A DNA stretch of 57,568 bases from Anaerolineae bacterium (GCA_013360465.1 JABWBO010000023.1:1-57568), one strand, 5' to 3'. Counted from the first letter of the stretch, positions 10,301-19,816 are shown. Made by a program: numbers and translations. The notes: generated from the letters alone by a model not told the origin.

Positions 10301-12105
10301 TGGTAATTCACATCGGCGATGATCGCTGTCACCAATCCCGGCTCGAAGGTCATGCCGACCTGTTCAGCGGGCTTCGTGATCGCCCGTTCCAGCTCTTCGG
10401 CAGACAGAGGCATGATCGTCTCCAAGCGGCTGTGTACCAGCTCGCCGAAATGGGCGTAGTTCAGGGGGCGATCGTAAAAATCTGCCCGGAGGGTGATGAT
10501 CACCCGCACCCGGCTGTGCGCCTCCGTCACGGCAGCATACAGCAGCTCCAGAAAATGCCGGCGAGTCTCATCGTCGTCGCAGAGCGTGAAGACTTCTTCA
10601 AACTGATCGATGATGATCACCAGTTCGGTGCCGTCGTCTGGCAGGATGAGTCCGGCGACGCGCATCAGCCCTCGTTCGTCACGCCGCAGCTGCTCGTTCA
10701 GGTTGACTGCCTGGTTTCCGGCGACTCGGGTGAGCGAGATTTCCAGCTCATCAAGGGGATGCGAACTCGGTATCATCTCGGCGACAAACCATTTTTCTGA
10801 ACCCGGTAAGTCACCCCGCCACAGGGCAGGGATAAGCCCGGCTTTGACCAGGCTGGACTTTCCGCTGCCGCTGGGACCGACTATCGCCAGGAAACGGCTG
10901 TATTCCCCTCTTTCAGCCAATCGTTTGATCAGCTTCGCCGTAATTTTTTCGCGTCCAAAGAACTTTTGATAATCCGCCGTCTGGAATGCGCGCAGACCCC
11001 TGTAAGGGTTTTCGGGAAGAAACTCCTCTGAGGGTATGACCGTCTGGTCTGCCGGTTCGGTCGTCTTGACTACCAGGTTCAATTCGCGTGCGCGGACTAT
11101 CGCCTGCATACGGCTGTGAACCCCCAGCTTGCTGTAGATATGATTGACGTACCATTTGACCGTACTCAGCGTGACCGTCAGGCGCTGCGCAATTTCCTTG
11201 TTCGACAGCCCTTCAATGATCAGATTCAAAATCTCCTGCTCGCGCTGGGTCAGCACCTCGACGAGGCTGGACTGGGTGCGCGTTACATCCACCGCTTCGC
11301 GGAAGTCAGCCGCCATGACCAGCGCGTCCGGGTAGCGATGCTGCGGGTTCTTTGCCGTCGCTTTCTGAATCACCCGGTTCACCGCATCCTGAAGCGCGGC
11401 ATCCACCTTCGTGATCTTCGGGAGTGGGTCGTTGATGTGCTTATAGAGCCGCTCTACGGAAGATATGTTTTCAAACGGATGGTGTCCGGTGATCAGCTCA
11501 AACAGCGTCACCCCCAGGCTGTAAATATCGGTGCGCGGCGTCACCGATTCGCTGCGCGCCTGCTCCGGTGAGATGTAATCCAGGGACCCGATAATCGCGT
11601 TGGACTGCGTGCTGCTGTTGGGAAGGTTCAGGTCTTTGGCAATGCCAAAATCGCTGAGGTATGCATTGCCATCCTCATCCAGCAGGATGTTGGCGGGCTT
11701 GAGGTCGCGGTGAATCACCCCGCTGCGATGCGCCAGCGACAGCGCCCCGGCGATCTGGTCCAGGATCGTCGCCACCGCGCGCAGTTCAAACGCCCCGTTC
11801 CGCAGCGCATCGCGCAGACTGCCCCCCCGCAGCCAGCGCATCACCAGGTACGCGCCTTCCGGGTCCCGCCAGTAATCGTACAGCGGGGTGATATGCGGAT
11901 GTTCCAGCCGCGCGACCAGCTGCGCCTCGCTTTCGAAGCGTCTGATGAAATCTGGCTGATTTGCCAAGCCCGGTAGGATGATCTTGATAGCGACTTCGCG
12001 CCCAACGGTAGTTTGATAGGCTTTATAGACTGCGCCAAAGCCTCCCGCCCCGATCCTCTCCCTGAGTTCATAGCCCTTAAGGTGGTAGGTACTGGCCGTT
12101 TCCAT
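7333..12105 (-). CDS. Giant Ser/Thr kinase - LuxR HTH - nSTAND ATPase - WD40 signalling protein
   Basis: A 1590-residue protein. A Hanks-type kinase domain (residues ~12-275) has IGAGGFGAVY, the VAIK lysine, HRDLKPAN and SDFG, so it should be active. A LuxR-type HTH follows (~285-345, LTQREQEILNLI...SNKEIAQRL). Next is an nSTAND-type NTPase with P-loop GPSGSGKSS (~410-418) and a Walker B-like IIIDQFEEVF. A predicted membrane helix lies at ~827-850. The C-terminal ~700 residues hold about 12-14 WD40-like repeats (LWDxxTG endings). The ATG at 12105 is chosen because GGAGGG lies 6 bases upstream and the kinase fold begins there; further upstream codons are unlike protein. The WD40 part is likely outside and the kinase/HTH/NTPase inside. 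Targets are unknown. Confidence 0.9.
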   Translation of the reverse strand: METASTYHLKGYELRERIGAGGFGAVYKAYQTTVGREVAIKIILPGLANQPDFIRRFESEAQLVARLEHPHITPLYDYWRDPEGAYLVMRWLRGGSLRDALRNGAFELRAVATILDQIAGALSLAHRSGVIHRDLKPANILLDEDGNAYLSDFGIAKDLNLPNSSTQSNAIIGSLDYISPEQARSESVTPRTDIYSLGVTLFELITGHHPFENISSVERLYKHINDPLPKITKVDAALQDAVNRVIQKATAKNPQHRYPDALVMAADFREAVDVTRTQSSLVEVLTQREQEILNLIIEGLSNKEIAQRLTVTLSTVKWYVNHIYSKLGVHSRMQAIVRARELNLVVKTTEPADQTVIPSEEFLPENPYRGLRAFQTADYQKFFGREKITAKLIKRLAERGEYSRFLAIVGPSGSGKSSLVKAGLIPALWRGDLPGSEKWFVAEMIPSSHPLDELEISLTRVAGNQAVNLNEQLRRDERGLMRVAGLILPDDGTELVIIIDQFEEVFTLCDDDETRRHFLELLYAAVTEAHSRVRVIITLRADFYDRPLNYAHFGELVHSRLETIMPLSAEELERAITKPAEQVGMTFEPGLVTAIIADVNYQPSALPLLQYALTELFEQRRGRQITREAYQAIGGTVGAVAKRADEIYLALDDAGKKAAHQMFLRLVTLGEGTEDTRRRTPQSELLALSADPEVMDEVIDAFASYRLLSLDRDPLTRAPTVEVAHEAILRQWERLRLWINDSREDIKTQQELAHITGEWLGAGSDVSFLAGGLRLERFERWAKETAQKLTPKERAFLEASLAERARQTDLEQVRQVRERRLEQRAQGFLRGLVVVFLLAALISLGLALFAFSREAETQTALASEEIARQNAEASADYARSIALAAAAKSAHLSHSPDQAIVLALAANTASENPPAFAQSVLYQTAFAPATRRLLRGADSARLSPDGSGALSWKYGENTVTYWDIETGQIVYQTAPLLEDGAVADIQFSHTSETAWIAVNSTPRYVSDAIIEIETASGREIRRLSLPGGARPTAFSLALSPDGRILLTSSIISPPEEGAPVEDAIAAFDTVSGSVIRQFAETPLDRPYELWSLSFSADGRQVAAGYGSGAVILWDVTSGEPIRTFEGLTDGIDDLHITSEGVLAKTYPAGALAEALTLWDIETGTLLRQQVLNTFGNETALHPDGHSIAITLAGAPVTILDLQTWETTREFYGHGSIQYTANFSADGRWLLTGSVDDELRLWNMEDGSEIRRMSGLNSAQLVGLIRSPDDRTVLTQQLDGPLALWDLQTGAMLRQWGRTNKSFTGTAFSPDSRYVVSGTSEDENLGTCPPPEARLTLWDAATGAMIWEVETGGNATTGKAFINGGTQIATVDRWCGNNVTIWDAATGQRVAEWEGHQKPAWGLAASPDGNTLMTASEDQTAIIWDAATGTILQTLPHEFVVRTGAFSPDSRRLVTVTNDGMVHLWDTADWREIKQMSGHSSSILYVQFSPDGRYIVSSGRDNTVFVWDVQIGEAVRQFDLPSVGTWGHAVTFSPDSQSLLMNVDNTVIRQIDLMLEPGELLGWIENNRYVRELTCSERTLYDLEPDRCAEP

Positions 12106-12267
12106 GATCGCCCTCCGATGGACTTGCGCCGTGATCTGATTTTGCCGAAAACAGATGATGCGATCATACAGTCGTTCGGAACGGCACGGGAATGGTTTGG
12201 GGGGTGGGAAAAAGTACGGACACCTCCGGATATCGGGGGCTGCCGGATCACTGATCGGCGTGATCCC

Positions 12268-12300
12268 AAAAAAAAGAGGCGCAGCCGATGCCGCGCCTCT
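12268..12300 (-). terminator. Rho-independent terminator of the ligase/acetyltransferase gene
   Basis: On the minus strand an 8-bp perfect stem (AGAGGCGC / GCGCCTCT, 10-base loop) is followed by eight T. It starts 28 bases after the stop codon of the upstream minus-strand gene. Confidence 0.85.
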
Positions 12301-12328
12301 GCAAGAGCCGGCATACCGCCCGCCGGTG

Positions 12329-15076
12329 TCAGACGTTGGAAAGGTCCATCTCCATGCGCAGGATGTGTTCACGCTCGGTGGGGGTGACGGTGAAGCCGTA
12401 CTTCTCCGCCAGCCGGATCATCTCCGGGTTTTCGGCGTAGACAGTCCCCCACATCACGTCGATCTTCTCGTCCTTGCTGATACCGACCAACCGCCTCATT
12501 AATTCCTGACCAATGCCCTGATGCTGGTACTTGTCGCTGACCAGCATGCCATATTCCGCCTCCGTCTTCTGTCCCGGCACGGCGTTGCGCATCTTGGTCA
12601 GGCGGGCGATGGCGATGATCTGCGGCTCGCCCCGGGTGTTCTCGTCACGCCGCACCACGACCAGCGCCATTTCACGGTCATAGTCGATGAAGCACAGCCG
12701 TGACAATCGGTCATGGGCGATGCGCTGCGTCAGGTCCATCGCTTCAACGTAGCGCAGGAAGACCGTGCGCTCCGACAGGCTTTCGTGGAACTGCACCATC
12801 AGCGGCTCGTCTTCAGGACGAATCGGGCGGATGGTCACTTTTGTGCCGTCGCGCAGCGTCCAGGGTTCGACGTACTGCGTCGGATAGGGGCGAATCGCCG
12901 GGCGCGGCAGCTGGTCTTCGCGCAGGCTCGCCGGATGCGTGACGACGCGGGCGTCGAGGGCGATGATGCTGTCGTGCGAGACGAGCAGGGGGTTGATGTC
13001 CATCTCGGCGATCCAGGGTTGTTCGACGACGAGCTGGCTGAAGCGCACGAGGACCTGGTCCAGCGCATTCATATCTACCGGCGGGCGACCGCGCACGCCC
13101 TTGAGCGCTTTGGCGATCTTCGTCTCTTCGATCATGCGCCGCGCCAGCGTGTTGGTCAGCGGCGGCAAGCCGAGGGTGCTGTCTTTGAAGACTTCAACCA
13201 TCGTGCCGCCCGCGCCGAAGAGCAGCACGGGACCGAACTGCGGGTCGATGCTGCTGCCGAGGATCAGTTCATAGCCGTCCAGCTTCGCCATCGGCTGCAC
13301 GGTGACGCCCAGGAAGTGCTGCGCGCCGGCGTGTTCGGTCACGTTCTTCTGAATGAGGTCGAAAGCGCCGCGCACCGCCGCTTCGTCGCGCAGGTTGAGC
13401 TGCACGCCGCCGACATCGGTCTTGTGGGTGATCGTCTCGCTGTTCAGCTTGAGCACTACCGGGTAGCCAAGGCTGGCGGCGTGGGCGGCGGCTTCGTCGG
13501 CGGAGGACGCCAGAAGCGTCTGCACGGTCGGGATGTAATACGCCGCGAGCACCTGCTTGGACTCGTACTCGGTCAGGATGGTCCGCCCGGAGTCGTGTAC
13601 ATGCCTGAGGATGGCGCCGACCCGTTCGCGGTCGGGCGTCTGGAAGTCGCTGTCCATCGGCAGCATCGGGGTTTGATAGATGGCGCGCAGGTTTTCGGTG
13701 TACTGCCACATGTAGTTGAATACCCGCGCCGCTGTATCCGGGAAATTGAAGGTCGGCACGTTCGCCTTGTTCAGGATGCGCACCCCTTCGGCGACGCCGG
13801 GACCGCCCATCCAGCTTGCCAGCACCGGTTTGTCTTCGTACTGGGCGAAGCGCTGAAGTTCGGCGGCGGTCGCCGTCGGGTCGGTCATCGCCTGAGGAGT
13901 CAGGATGACCAGCGTGCCGTCGGTGTTCTCGTCCTTGCCGACGATCTCCAGGGTCCTGGCGTAAAGCTCAGGGGTGGCGTCGCCGAGGACATCGACCGGG
14001 TTGCCGTGACTCCACGCCGAGGGCAGAATCTTGTTCAGTTCCGCCATCGTAGCATCGCTGATCTCCGCCAGATCGCCGCCGTCACCGATCAGCGAGTCGG
14101 TCGCCAGCACGCCGGGACCGCCGGCGTTGGTGATGATCGTCAGGCGGTTGCCTTTGGGGCGCGGCTGCTTGGCGAGGACTTCCGCCATGTAGAACACGTC
14201 GCTGATGCGATCGACGCGCAGGATGCCGCTGCGCTTGAAGGCGGCGTCCAGCACGGAGTCGCTGCCGGTCAGCGATCCGGTGTGCGAGGCGGCGGCGTGG
14301 GCGGCGGCTTCCGTCCTGCCCGCCTTGATGACGATGATCGGCTTGCTGAGCGCTACTTCGCGCGCCGCCGACAGCGCCGATCGGGCGTCGCCGACCGATT
14401 CCATATAGATGACGATGCTCTCGGTGGCGTCGTCGTGCCCCAGATAGTCGATCAGGTCGCCCCAGCCGACATCGAGCATCGTGCCGACGGAGATGAAGGC
14501 GCTGAAGCCGACATTTTCGCTGCGGCTCCAATCCAGCACCGAAGTCAGGAGCGCGCCGGACTGGCTGATGAAGGCGACCGCGCCGGGGTTGGCGATGCCG
14601 TCGGCGAAGGTGGCATTCATGCCGTTGATCGGACGCATGACGCCCAGGCAGTTGGGACCGATCAGGCGCATACCGCCCTGGCGGGCAATCGACAGGACTT
14701 CGGCTTCCAGGGCAGCGCCTTCCGCGCCCACTTCCTTGAAGCCCGCCGAGATGATGATCGCCCCGGTGATCCCCAGTTCGACGCATTCCCGAATGACGCC
14801 CGGAACCGCCTTGGCGGGCAGGACGATCACCACCAGGTCGATCTTGTCGGGAACGCCCTTCAGGCTGGGGTAGGCGCGTACGCCGAGGATGCTGGTGCGA
14901 GTCGGGTTGACCGGATAGACGGTTCCGCCGAAGGGGCTGCTGATCAGGTTCCAGAAGATGGTGCGTCCGACGCTGCCGGCGCGCTCGGTCGCTCCCACCA
15001 CCGCGACCGTCTTGGGGGAAAAGATGACATCGAGTCCGGTGGGGATTTTGGTCTGGACCGCTTCGCGATTTTGCAT
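12329..15076 (-). CDS. Acetate-CoA ligase (ADP-forming)-like protein fused to a GNAT acetyltransferase (Pat type)
   Basis: A 915-residue protein with the architecture of protein lysine acetyltransferase Pat/YfiQ. It has a CoA-binding domain (residues ~15-115), a succinyl-CoA-ligase-like flavodoxin region (~150-300), an ATP-grasp domain (~530-740) and a C-terminal GNAT domain (~765-905, [13 protein letters not shown] for acetyl-CoA). His265 in ASHTGSLTG sits where ADP-forming acyl-CoA synthetases carry the phosphorylated histidine. As recalled, enterobacterial Pat has lost this residue, so here both activities may be alive. ATG 15076 is chosen because homology begins there and GGGAAG lies upstream. 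The gene is divergent from an aminotransferase and followed by a good terminator. Confidence 0.88.
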   Translation of the reverse strand: MQNREAVQTKIPTGLDVIFSPKTVAVVGATERAGSVGRTIFWNLISSPFGGTVYPVNPTRTSILGVRAYPSLKGVPDKIDLVVIVLPAKAVPGVIRECVELGITGAIIISAGFKEVGAEGAALEAEVLSIARQGGMRLIGPNCLGVMRPINGMNATFADGIANPGAVAFISQSGALLTSVLDWSRSENVGFSAFISVGTMLDVGWGDLIDYLGHDDATESIVIYMESVGDARSALSAAREVALSKPIIVIKAGRTEAAAHAAASHTGSLTGSDSVLDAAFKRSGILRVDRISDVFYMAEVLAKQPRPKGNRLTIITNAGGPGVLATDSLIGDGGDLAEISDATMAELNKILPSAWSHGNPVDVLGDATPELYARTLEIVGKDENTDGTLVILTPQAMTDPTATAAELQRFAQYEDKPVLASWMGGPGVAEGVRILNKANVPTFNFPDTAARVFNYMWQYTENLRAIYQTPMLPMDSDFQTPDRERVGAILRHVHDSGRTILTEYESKQVLAAYYIPTVQTLLASSADEAAAHAASLGYPVVLKLNSETITHKTDVGGVQLNLRDEAAVRGAFDLIQKNVTEHAGAQHFLGVTVQPMAKLDGYELILGSSIDPQFGPVLLFGAGGTMVEVFKDSTLGLPPLTNTLARRMIEETKIAKALKGVRGRPPVDMNALDQVLVRFSQLVVEQPWIAEMDINPLLVSHDSIIALDARVVTHPASLREDQLPRPAIRPYPTQYVEPWTLRDGTKVTIRPIRPEDEPLMVQFHESLSERTVFLRYVEAMDLTQRIAHDRLSRLCFIDYDREMALVVVRRDENTRGEPQIIAIARLTKMRNAVPGQKTEAEYGMLVSDKYQHQGIGQELMRRLVGISKDEKIDVMWGTVYAENPEMIRLAEKYGFTVTPTEREHILRMEMDLSNV

Positions 15077-15291
15077 TCGCTTACTTCCCGATGATAGGCT
15101 GACAAAGCGAAAGGAATCATAGCGCGCAGTAGAGGGAGGGGAAAGGACGAATAGCACCTTCTCGCCGTGCGAAACGTGCTGCGTTTCGGCGGTGCGTAAG
15201 TTGGAATCACTGGCACTATGCGTCTGCGAAGGCGATCCTCTATCATGCAGACGATGCAGATTGACGCCCGATCGGCGAAAGGATAGGCGGG

Positions 15292-16518
15292 ATGACCTGG
15301 GACAAACTCTTTGCCAAACGCACGGCGCAGATGAAGCGTTCGACCGTGCGCGAGATTCTGAAGCTGACGTCTCAGCCGGATGTCATCTCCTTCGCCGGCG
15401 GGCTGCCCGCGCCGGAGCTTTTCCCGGTCGAGCGCATTCAGCAGGCTGCCGAGTTGGCGCTGACCGAACGCGGGCGCGAAGCGCTTCAGTACAGCACCTC
15501 GGAAGGGATGCCGGAACTGCGCGGCTGGATCGCTGATCGGCTGTCTACCGAAACCCTGAAGGTCGAACCACAGAATATTTTGATCGTTAGCGGGTCGCAG
15601 CAGGCGCAGGACCTTGTCGGCAAAATCCTCTTCGACGAGGGCGATGCGGTGATCGTCGAGAACCCGACCTATGTCGGTATGCTGACGGCATGGCGTCCGT
15701 ATCTGCTCGACTTCGCCGCCGTGCCGACCGATCACGACGGTATGCAGACCGACGCGCTGGAGGCGCTGCTGGAAAAACGTGCTTTCAAGGCGGCATATTC
15801 GATTCCCAACTTTCAGAACCCGCAGGGGGTGACGCTCAGCTATGAGCGCCGCATCAAACTGGCGGCGCTGCTGGCGCGCTATGACCTGCCCCTGTACGAA
15901 GATGATCCTTACGGAGCGCTGCGCTACAGCGGCGCGGCGCTGCCCTCGGTGCAGCAGGTGGAGGCGGTGGTCCGCAAGACCAGCGCGCTTGACGACTGCA
16001 CGACGATGTACGCCGGGACATTTTCCAAGACGCTCACGCCGGGCTTGCGTGTCGGCTGGATCGCGGCGGCGTTCCCGGTGATCGACAAACTGGTACAGGC
16101 GAAGCAGGCGGCAGATTTGCACACCAGCACGCTCAACCAGTTCATCGTCTATGAAGCGGTGCGCGACGGGGACTTCCTGGACGAGCATATCGCCCGGCTG
16201 CGTGAAGTCTACCGTCAGCGCCGTGACCTGATGCTGCGCACGATGGAGGAATGTTTCCCGGCAGAAGTGACCTGGACGCGCCCCGATGGCGGGCTGTTTC
16301 TGCTGGTCACTATGCCAGAGGGCATGGACGCGACGGAGATCCTCAAGCTGGCGCTGGAACAGAAGGTGGCTTTTGTCCCGGCGGAGAGCTTCCACATCGG
16401 CGAGATGGGCAGGAATACCTTCCGCCTCAATTTCTCCAACGCCCGCCCAGAGATGATCGAAGCGGGCATCCGCCGGCTGGGCGCGCTGCTCAAGGAAGCG
16501 GTGCGGGTGGCGCTGTGA
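15292..16518 (+). CDS. PLP-dependent class I/II aminotransferase
   Basis: A 408-residue fold-type I aminotransferase of the LysN/2-aminoadipate or MocR-catalytic-domain-like branch. The PLP lysine is Lys246 in [15 protein letters not shown]. Other family signs are [14 protein letters not shown] near the N-terminus, IPNFQNPQG, and [11 protein letters not shown] with its PLP-binding Asp. There is no N-terminal HTH, so it is an enzyme and not a MocR regulator. Likely donors are hydrophobic or long-chain amino acids such as 2-aminoadipate, leucine or aromatic residues; the sequence alone does not settle this. The next gene starts 16 bases downstream, so the two are probably co-transcribed. SD-like AGGCGGG abuts the ATG. 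Confidence 0.87.
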   Translation: MTWDKLFAKRTAQMKRSTVREILKLTSQPDVISFAGGLPAPELFPVERIQQAAELALTERGREALQYSTSEGMPELRGWIADRLSTETLKVEPQNILIVSGSQQAQDLVGKILFDEGDAVIVENPTYVGMLTAWRPYLLDFAAVPTDHDGMQTDALEALLEKRAFKAAYSIPNFQNPQGVTLSYERRIKLAALLARYDLPLYEDDPYGALRYSGAALPSVQQVEAVVRKTSALDDCTTMYAGTFSKTLTPGLRVGWIAAAFPVIDKLVQAKQAADLHTSTLNQFIVYEAVRDGDFLDEHIARLREVYRQRRDLMLRTMEECFPAEVTWTRPDGGLFLLVTMPEGMDATEILKLALEQKVAFVPAESFHIGEMGRNTFRLNFSNARPEMIEAGIRRLGALLKEAVRVAL

Positions 16519-16534
16519 AGCGGGGAAACGTATC

Positions 16535-17824
16535 GTGAACACTGCGCTGGCTGCTCAGACATCAGCCCGTGAGGGTATCCTTGATCCACAGGCGGTTCGC
16601 TCGGCACTGCACGCCGGGCTTTCCGGCAGATTTCGCGGCGCAAAGCTGCTCATCCTGATCCCGGATCACACGCGCACCCTGCCGCTCGCTATGCTGTTTC
16701 GCATGATGGTCGAGGCGCTGGGCGACGCGCGGCAGATCGACTTCATGGTCGCCCTGGGCACACACCCGCCGCTGCCGGAAGAGGCGCTCAACCGGCTGGT
16801 CGGCATCAGCGCCGAGGAGCGCGCCGGGATGTTTCGGCATATCGGGCTGCTCAACCACGCCTGGGATGACCCGGACGCCCTGACCCAGATCGGCACGATC
16901 ACCCGTCAGCAGGTGCAGCAGATCGCCGGCGATCTGTGGCATCCATCGCTCGGCGGCGATGTGGCGGTGCGCCTCAACCGGCTGGCGCTGGACTATGACC
17001 ACCTGATCATCCTGGGACCGACTTTTCCACATGAGGTGGTCGGTTTTTCCGGCGGGGCGAAATATCTCTTCCCCGGCATCTCCGGCGCGGAGATGATCAA
17101 CGTCACGCACTGGCTCGGCGCGTTGGCGACCATCCTGAACACCATCGGCGTCAAGCGCACGCCGGTGCGCGAGATGGTTCATGCCGCCGCCGCCCTCGTG
17201 CCGCCGCCGATCACCCTGGTCGGGCTGGTGATCGTCTCGCACGGCGAGGTCAAAGACGGCGTCGCCGGCATCTTCATCGGCGATCACCTATCCGCCTGGG
17301 AAGCCGCCGCCGATCTGTCGTCGCAGCGGCACATCCTGTGGGTCGATCAGCCGTACCAGCGTGTCCTGTCCTGGTCGCCCGCCATGTACGATGAGCTGTG
17401 GACCGGGGCGAAGGCGATGTACAAGCTGGAACCCGCCATCGCCGATGGCGGTGAGGTCATCGTCTACGCGCCGCACCTGGAGGTGGTCAGCCATGTACAC
17501 GGCAAATACATCTACGAAGCGGGCTATCACGTGCGCGATTTCTACCTCAAACAGTGGGACAAATATGGACATCTGCCGCTGGGGGTGCTGGCGCATGGGA
17601 CGCATCTGCGCGGCAGCGGGACCTATGACGAGGGAATCGAGCGGGCGCGCATCCGTGTGACGCTGTCCAGCCGCATCTCGCGCGAGGACTGCGACCGGTT
17701 GGCGCTCGGCTACCTGGACCCGAACGCCGTCAATCCTGCGGAGTGGCAGGGGCGGGAAGCCGAGGGCATCCTGTTCGTGCCGAAAGCCGGCGAAATGCTC
17801 TACCGGCTGAAGACGAAGGCGTGA
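16535..17824 (+). CDS. LarA-family nickel-pincer-nucleotide racemase/epimerase homologue
   Basis: A 429-residue member of the lactate racemase (LarA, DUF2088) family, whose members use a nickel-pincer nucleotide covalently held by a lysine to racemise or epimerise 2-hydroxy acids by hydride transfer. The key residues are all present with near-LarA spacing: Asp44/Arg47 (PDHTRT), His77 (LGTHPPL), His166 (TFPHEVVG), Lys176 (SGGAKYLFPG) and His192 (NVTHWLG). These correspond to D72/R75, H108, H174, K184 and H200 of Lactobacillus LarA. Substrate is uncertain, as the family covers several hydroxy acids. The cofactor genes larB, larC and larE are not in the window. It starts at GTG, 16 bases after an aminotransferase gene. 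Confidence 0.88.
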   Translation: MNTALAAQTSAREGILDPQAVRSALHAGLSGRFRGAKLLILIPDHTRTLPLAMLFRMMVEALGDARQIDFMVALGTHPPLPEEALNRLVGISAEERAGMFRHIGLLNHAWDDPDALTQIGTITRQQVQQIAGDLWHPSLGGDVAVRLNRLALDYDHLIILGPTFPHEVVGFSGGAKYLFPGISGAEMINVTHWLGALATILNTIGVKRTPVREMVHAAAALVPPPITLVGLVIVSHGEVKDGVAGIFIGDHLSAWEAAADLSSQRHILWVDQPYQRVLSWSPAMYDELWTGAKAMYKLEPAIADGGEVIVYAPHLEVVSHVHGKYIYEAGYHVRDFYLKQWDKYGHLPLGVLAHGTHLRGSGTYDEGIERARIRVTLSSRISREDCDRLALGYLDPNAVNPAEWQGREAEGILFVPKAGEMLYRLKTKA

Positions 17825-17827
17825 ATC

Positions 17828-18754
17828 CTACGAATTGCGCCGCCCCCGCCCTTCGTAGTGCCGCCCCAGCAGATGATCGAGGGCGATATCGAGAGTGGGA
17901 TACTTGAAGCGGTAGCCCGCTTCCAGCAGGCGGTTCGGCATGGCGCGCTGACTGTCCAGAAGCACCGCCGACTGCTCGCCCAGCATCAGATTGAGCGCCC
18001 AGGTCGGGACGCCGATCAGGCGCGCCGCGCCCATCGTGTTCGACAGCGCTTTCATGAAGTCGGCGTTGGTGGCGGGGTTTGGCGCGGTCAGGTTGTAGAC
18101 GCCCTGGCTCTTCTTCTGCCGGATCAGGTGGCTGATGGCGTGAACGGCATCGTCGATATGCACCCAGGAGAGCCACTGACTGCCGTCGCCGAACTGCCGG
18201 GTGAACATCCGCGCCGCCGTCCGCATCGGCTTCAGGAATCCCCCGTCGCGGCTCAGCACGACGCCGATGCGCAGGATGGCGGTCTGCACGGCGATCTGCT
18301 GAGCGATCTCTTCCCATTCCTCGCACACATCGGCGAGGAAGCCTTCACCCGCCGGCGAAGATTCGCTGAGGATGTCGTCGCCCCGGCTGCCATAGTAGCC
18401 GACCGCCGACGCCTGGATGAGCAGAGCGGGCTGGTGCTGGGCGCGGGCGATGGCTTCCCCGACAGCTTCGGTGGTATCGATGCGGCTGCCCATCACGCGC
18501 TGCTTGTGCCGTTTGGTCCAGCGCCAGCCGGTCAGGCTTTCACCGGCGAGGTTGATGATCACGGTGTTCTCGTCGATCAGGTGTCCCCAGCCGAACGAAG
18601 AATACCCGTCCCAGCGCGCGCCCTGGACGTTCGGCGGCATACGTTTTGCCTGCGAATTGCGACTCAGGACGATCACTTCATGTTGTTCGCGCACCATCCA
18701 GTAGCTCAGACGGTGTCCGATCAGCCCTGTTCCACCTGTGATGATGATCCGCAT
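17828..18754 (-). CDS. TIGR01777-family NAD(P)-dependent epimerase (YfcH-like)
   Basis: A 308-residue atypical SDR. The N-terminal cofactor motif is GGTGLIG, followed by VIVLSRN, and the characteristic VINLAGES(L)TGWRWTKRHK segment places it in the TIGR01777/YfcH group. The C-terminus has the short DUF1731-like helical tail (LLEAGYRFKYPTLDIALDHLL) usual for this family. Its physiological substrate is unknown in all lineages. ATG 18754 is chosen because the Rossmann strand MRIIITGG starts there; a GTG 12 bases upstream is possible. It ends 3 bases from the convergent LarA-like gene, with no room for a separate terminator. Confidence 0.85.
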   Translation of the reverse strand: MRIIITGGTGLIGHRLSYWMVREQHEVIVLSRNSQAKRMPPNVQGARWDGYSSFGWGHLIDENTVIINLAGESLTGWRWTKRHKQRVMGSRIDTTEAVGEAIARAQHQPALLIQASAVGYYGSRGDDILSESSPAGEGFLADVCEEWEEIAQQIAVQTAILRIGVVLSRDGGFLKPMRTAARMFTRQFGDGSQWLSWVHIDDAVHAISHLIRQKKSQGVYNLTAPNPATNADFMKALSNTMGAARLIGVPTWALNLMLGEQSAVLLDSQRAMPNRLLEAGYRFKYPTLDIALDHLLGRHYEGRGRRNS

Positions 18755-18902
18755 CCCTGCACCCACTCTAGTCTTCGACAGCGCCGGATAAGTGTAGCAA
18801 GGAATGGCGAGGTTGTGCGAGGGGGAGGCTGTTAGATGAAGCCGTCATACAAGACGAAAGACGGCACGCCGCAAGTCAAGGTGTTCAGGCGTCCATTGCA
18901 CA

Positions 18903-18930
18903 TTGCAGGCGACCGGGACTGTACTATAAT
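18903..18930 (+). promoter_or_regulatory. Candidate sigma-70 promoter of the methyltransferase-sortase operon
   Basis: TTGCAG (18903-18908) and TATAAT (18925-18930) are separated by 16 bases, about 50 bases upstream of the methyltransferase ATG. The -10 is followed by CACCG, the same bases that follow TATAAT upstream of the ECF sigma gene at 43669. Confidence 0.6.
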
Positions 18931-18980
18931 CACCGACATACGCCAGTTCGAGTGCAACCTTGAATTCATCACATTTACCT

Positions 18981-19796
18981 ATGGAAAAGCTGGATCAGCG
19001 GCAGACGCCGGTATCGCCCGATCTCTACGATGAAGCCTATTTTCGCACCGCCTGCGAGGGCTTCGACGAGTTCAACGAGACGGAAGGGCTGCACCTCTCG
19101 CGCCGGCTGGCGTCGGCATTCGCTTTGGCGTCGGTGAAACCGGGCATGAAGGTACTCGATGTCGGCTGTGGGCGCGGCGAGATTCTGCGTCATACAGCGC
19201 AGCTTGGGGCAGACGCCTATGGCATCGACTACGCTGCGGTAGCGGTTCACCTTTCCAGGCAGGTCATCGAGCCGGTCAACGGCGTCGCGCCGGGCAGGAC
19301 TGCCGTCTATCAGGCGGACGCCAAGCATCTGCCGTTCCCCAGCGGCGCTTTCGACCGGGTGCTGATGTTCGATGTTGTCGAACACCTGCATCCCTGGGAA
19401 CTGGAACAGTCGCTCGCCGAAATTCGGCGGGTGATGAAGCCTGATGGGCGTTTCATCATCCACACCGCGCCGAATATCTGGTACGACCGCTACGCCTACC
19501 CGGTCGTGCGTTCGCTGCGCTCCCTCATGGGGCAGGGCGGCAACTATCCGAAGAACCCGCGCAACTTCCTGGTCTCGGTCAATGAGCATGTCCACGTCAA
19601 TGAACAATCGATGTGGAGCCTCAGTCGAACGCTACGCGCCGCCGGTTTTCGCGGCAAAGTCTGGCTGGAAAGCCCGCCGCAGTCGTGGGGCGAAAACCCG
19701 GTCATCGACGGGCTGCGCAAGTTCGTCTTCCGCGTGCCGCCGTTCCGCTGGTTTTTCGAGCGCGAAGTTTTCGCTGTCGTCGCCATCGACCGTTGA
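18981..19796 (+). CDS. Class I SAM-dependent methyltransferase
   Basis: A 271-residue Rossmann-fold methyltransferase of the Methyltransf_11/25 type. Motif I is VLDVGCGRGEIL, followed by the acidic post-motif GIDYAAVAV, and motif IV-like FDVVEHLHPWE and RVMKPDGRFIIHTAPN. The pattern is that of ubiquinone/menaquinone-type, lipid or glycan small-molecule methylases; the substrate is not readable. ATG 18981 is taken over an upstream TTG at 18960 because homology begins later and the codon is standard, although no clear SD is visible. It begins a same-strand run of four genes ending with a Crp/Fnr regulator, with 20 bases to the sortase. Confidence 0.85.
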   Translation: MEKLDQRQTPVSPDLYDEAYFRTACEGFDEFNETEGLHLSRRLASAFALASVKPGMKVLDVGCGRGEILRHTAQLGADAYGIDYAAVAVHLSRQVIEPVNGVAPGRTAVYQADAKHLPFPSGAFDRVLMFDVVEHLHPWELEQSLAEIRRVMKPDGRFIIHTAPNIWYDRYAYPVVRSLRSLMGQGGNYPKNPRNFLVSVNEHVHVNEQSMWSLSRTLRAAGFRGKVWLESPPQSWGENPVIDGLRKFVFRVPPFRWFFEREVFAVVAIDR

Positions 19797-19816
19797 GAGG
19801 CTGAGGCGAACGCCTG

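Noticed and set aside
12106-12372. Upstream extension of the giant kinase frame
   Set aside because: It crosses the terminator hairpin of the neighbouring gene and is Pro/Arg-rich without homology; the ATG at 12105 has a good SD.
12713-15094. A 793-codon open frame on the plus strand opposite the ligase/acetyltransferase gene
   Set aside because: It is rich in Arg, His, Gly and Asp in the manner of an antisense frame in GC-rich DNA, contains no domain motif, and lies wholly opposite a well-supported gene.
14944-16542. A 532-codon minus-strand open frame opposite the aminotransferase
   Set aside because: Same antisense pattern, no motif, and its last part only re-reads the ligase gene in another frame.
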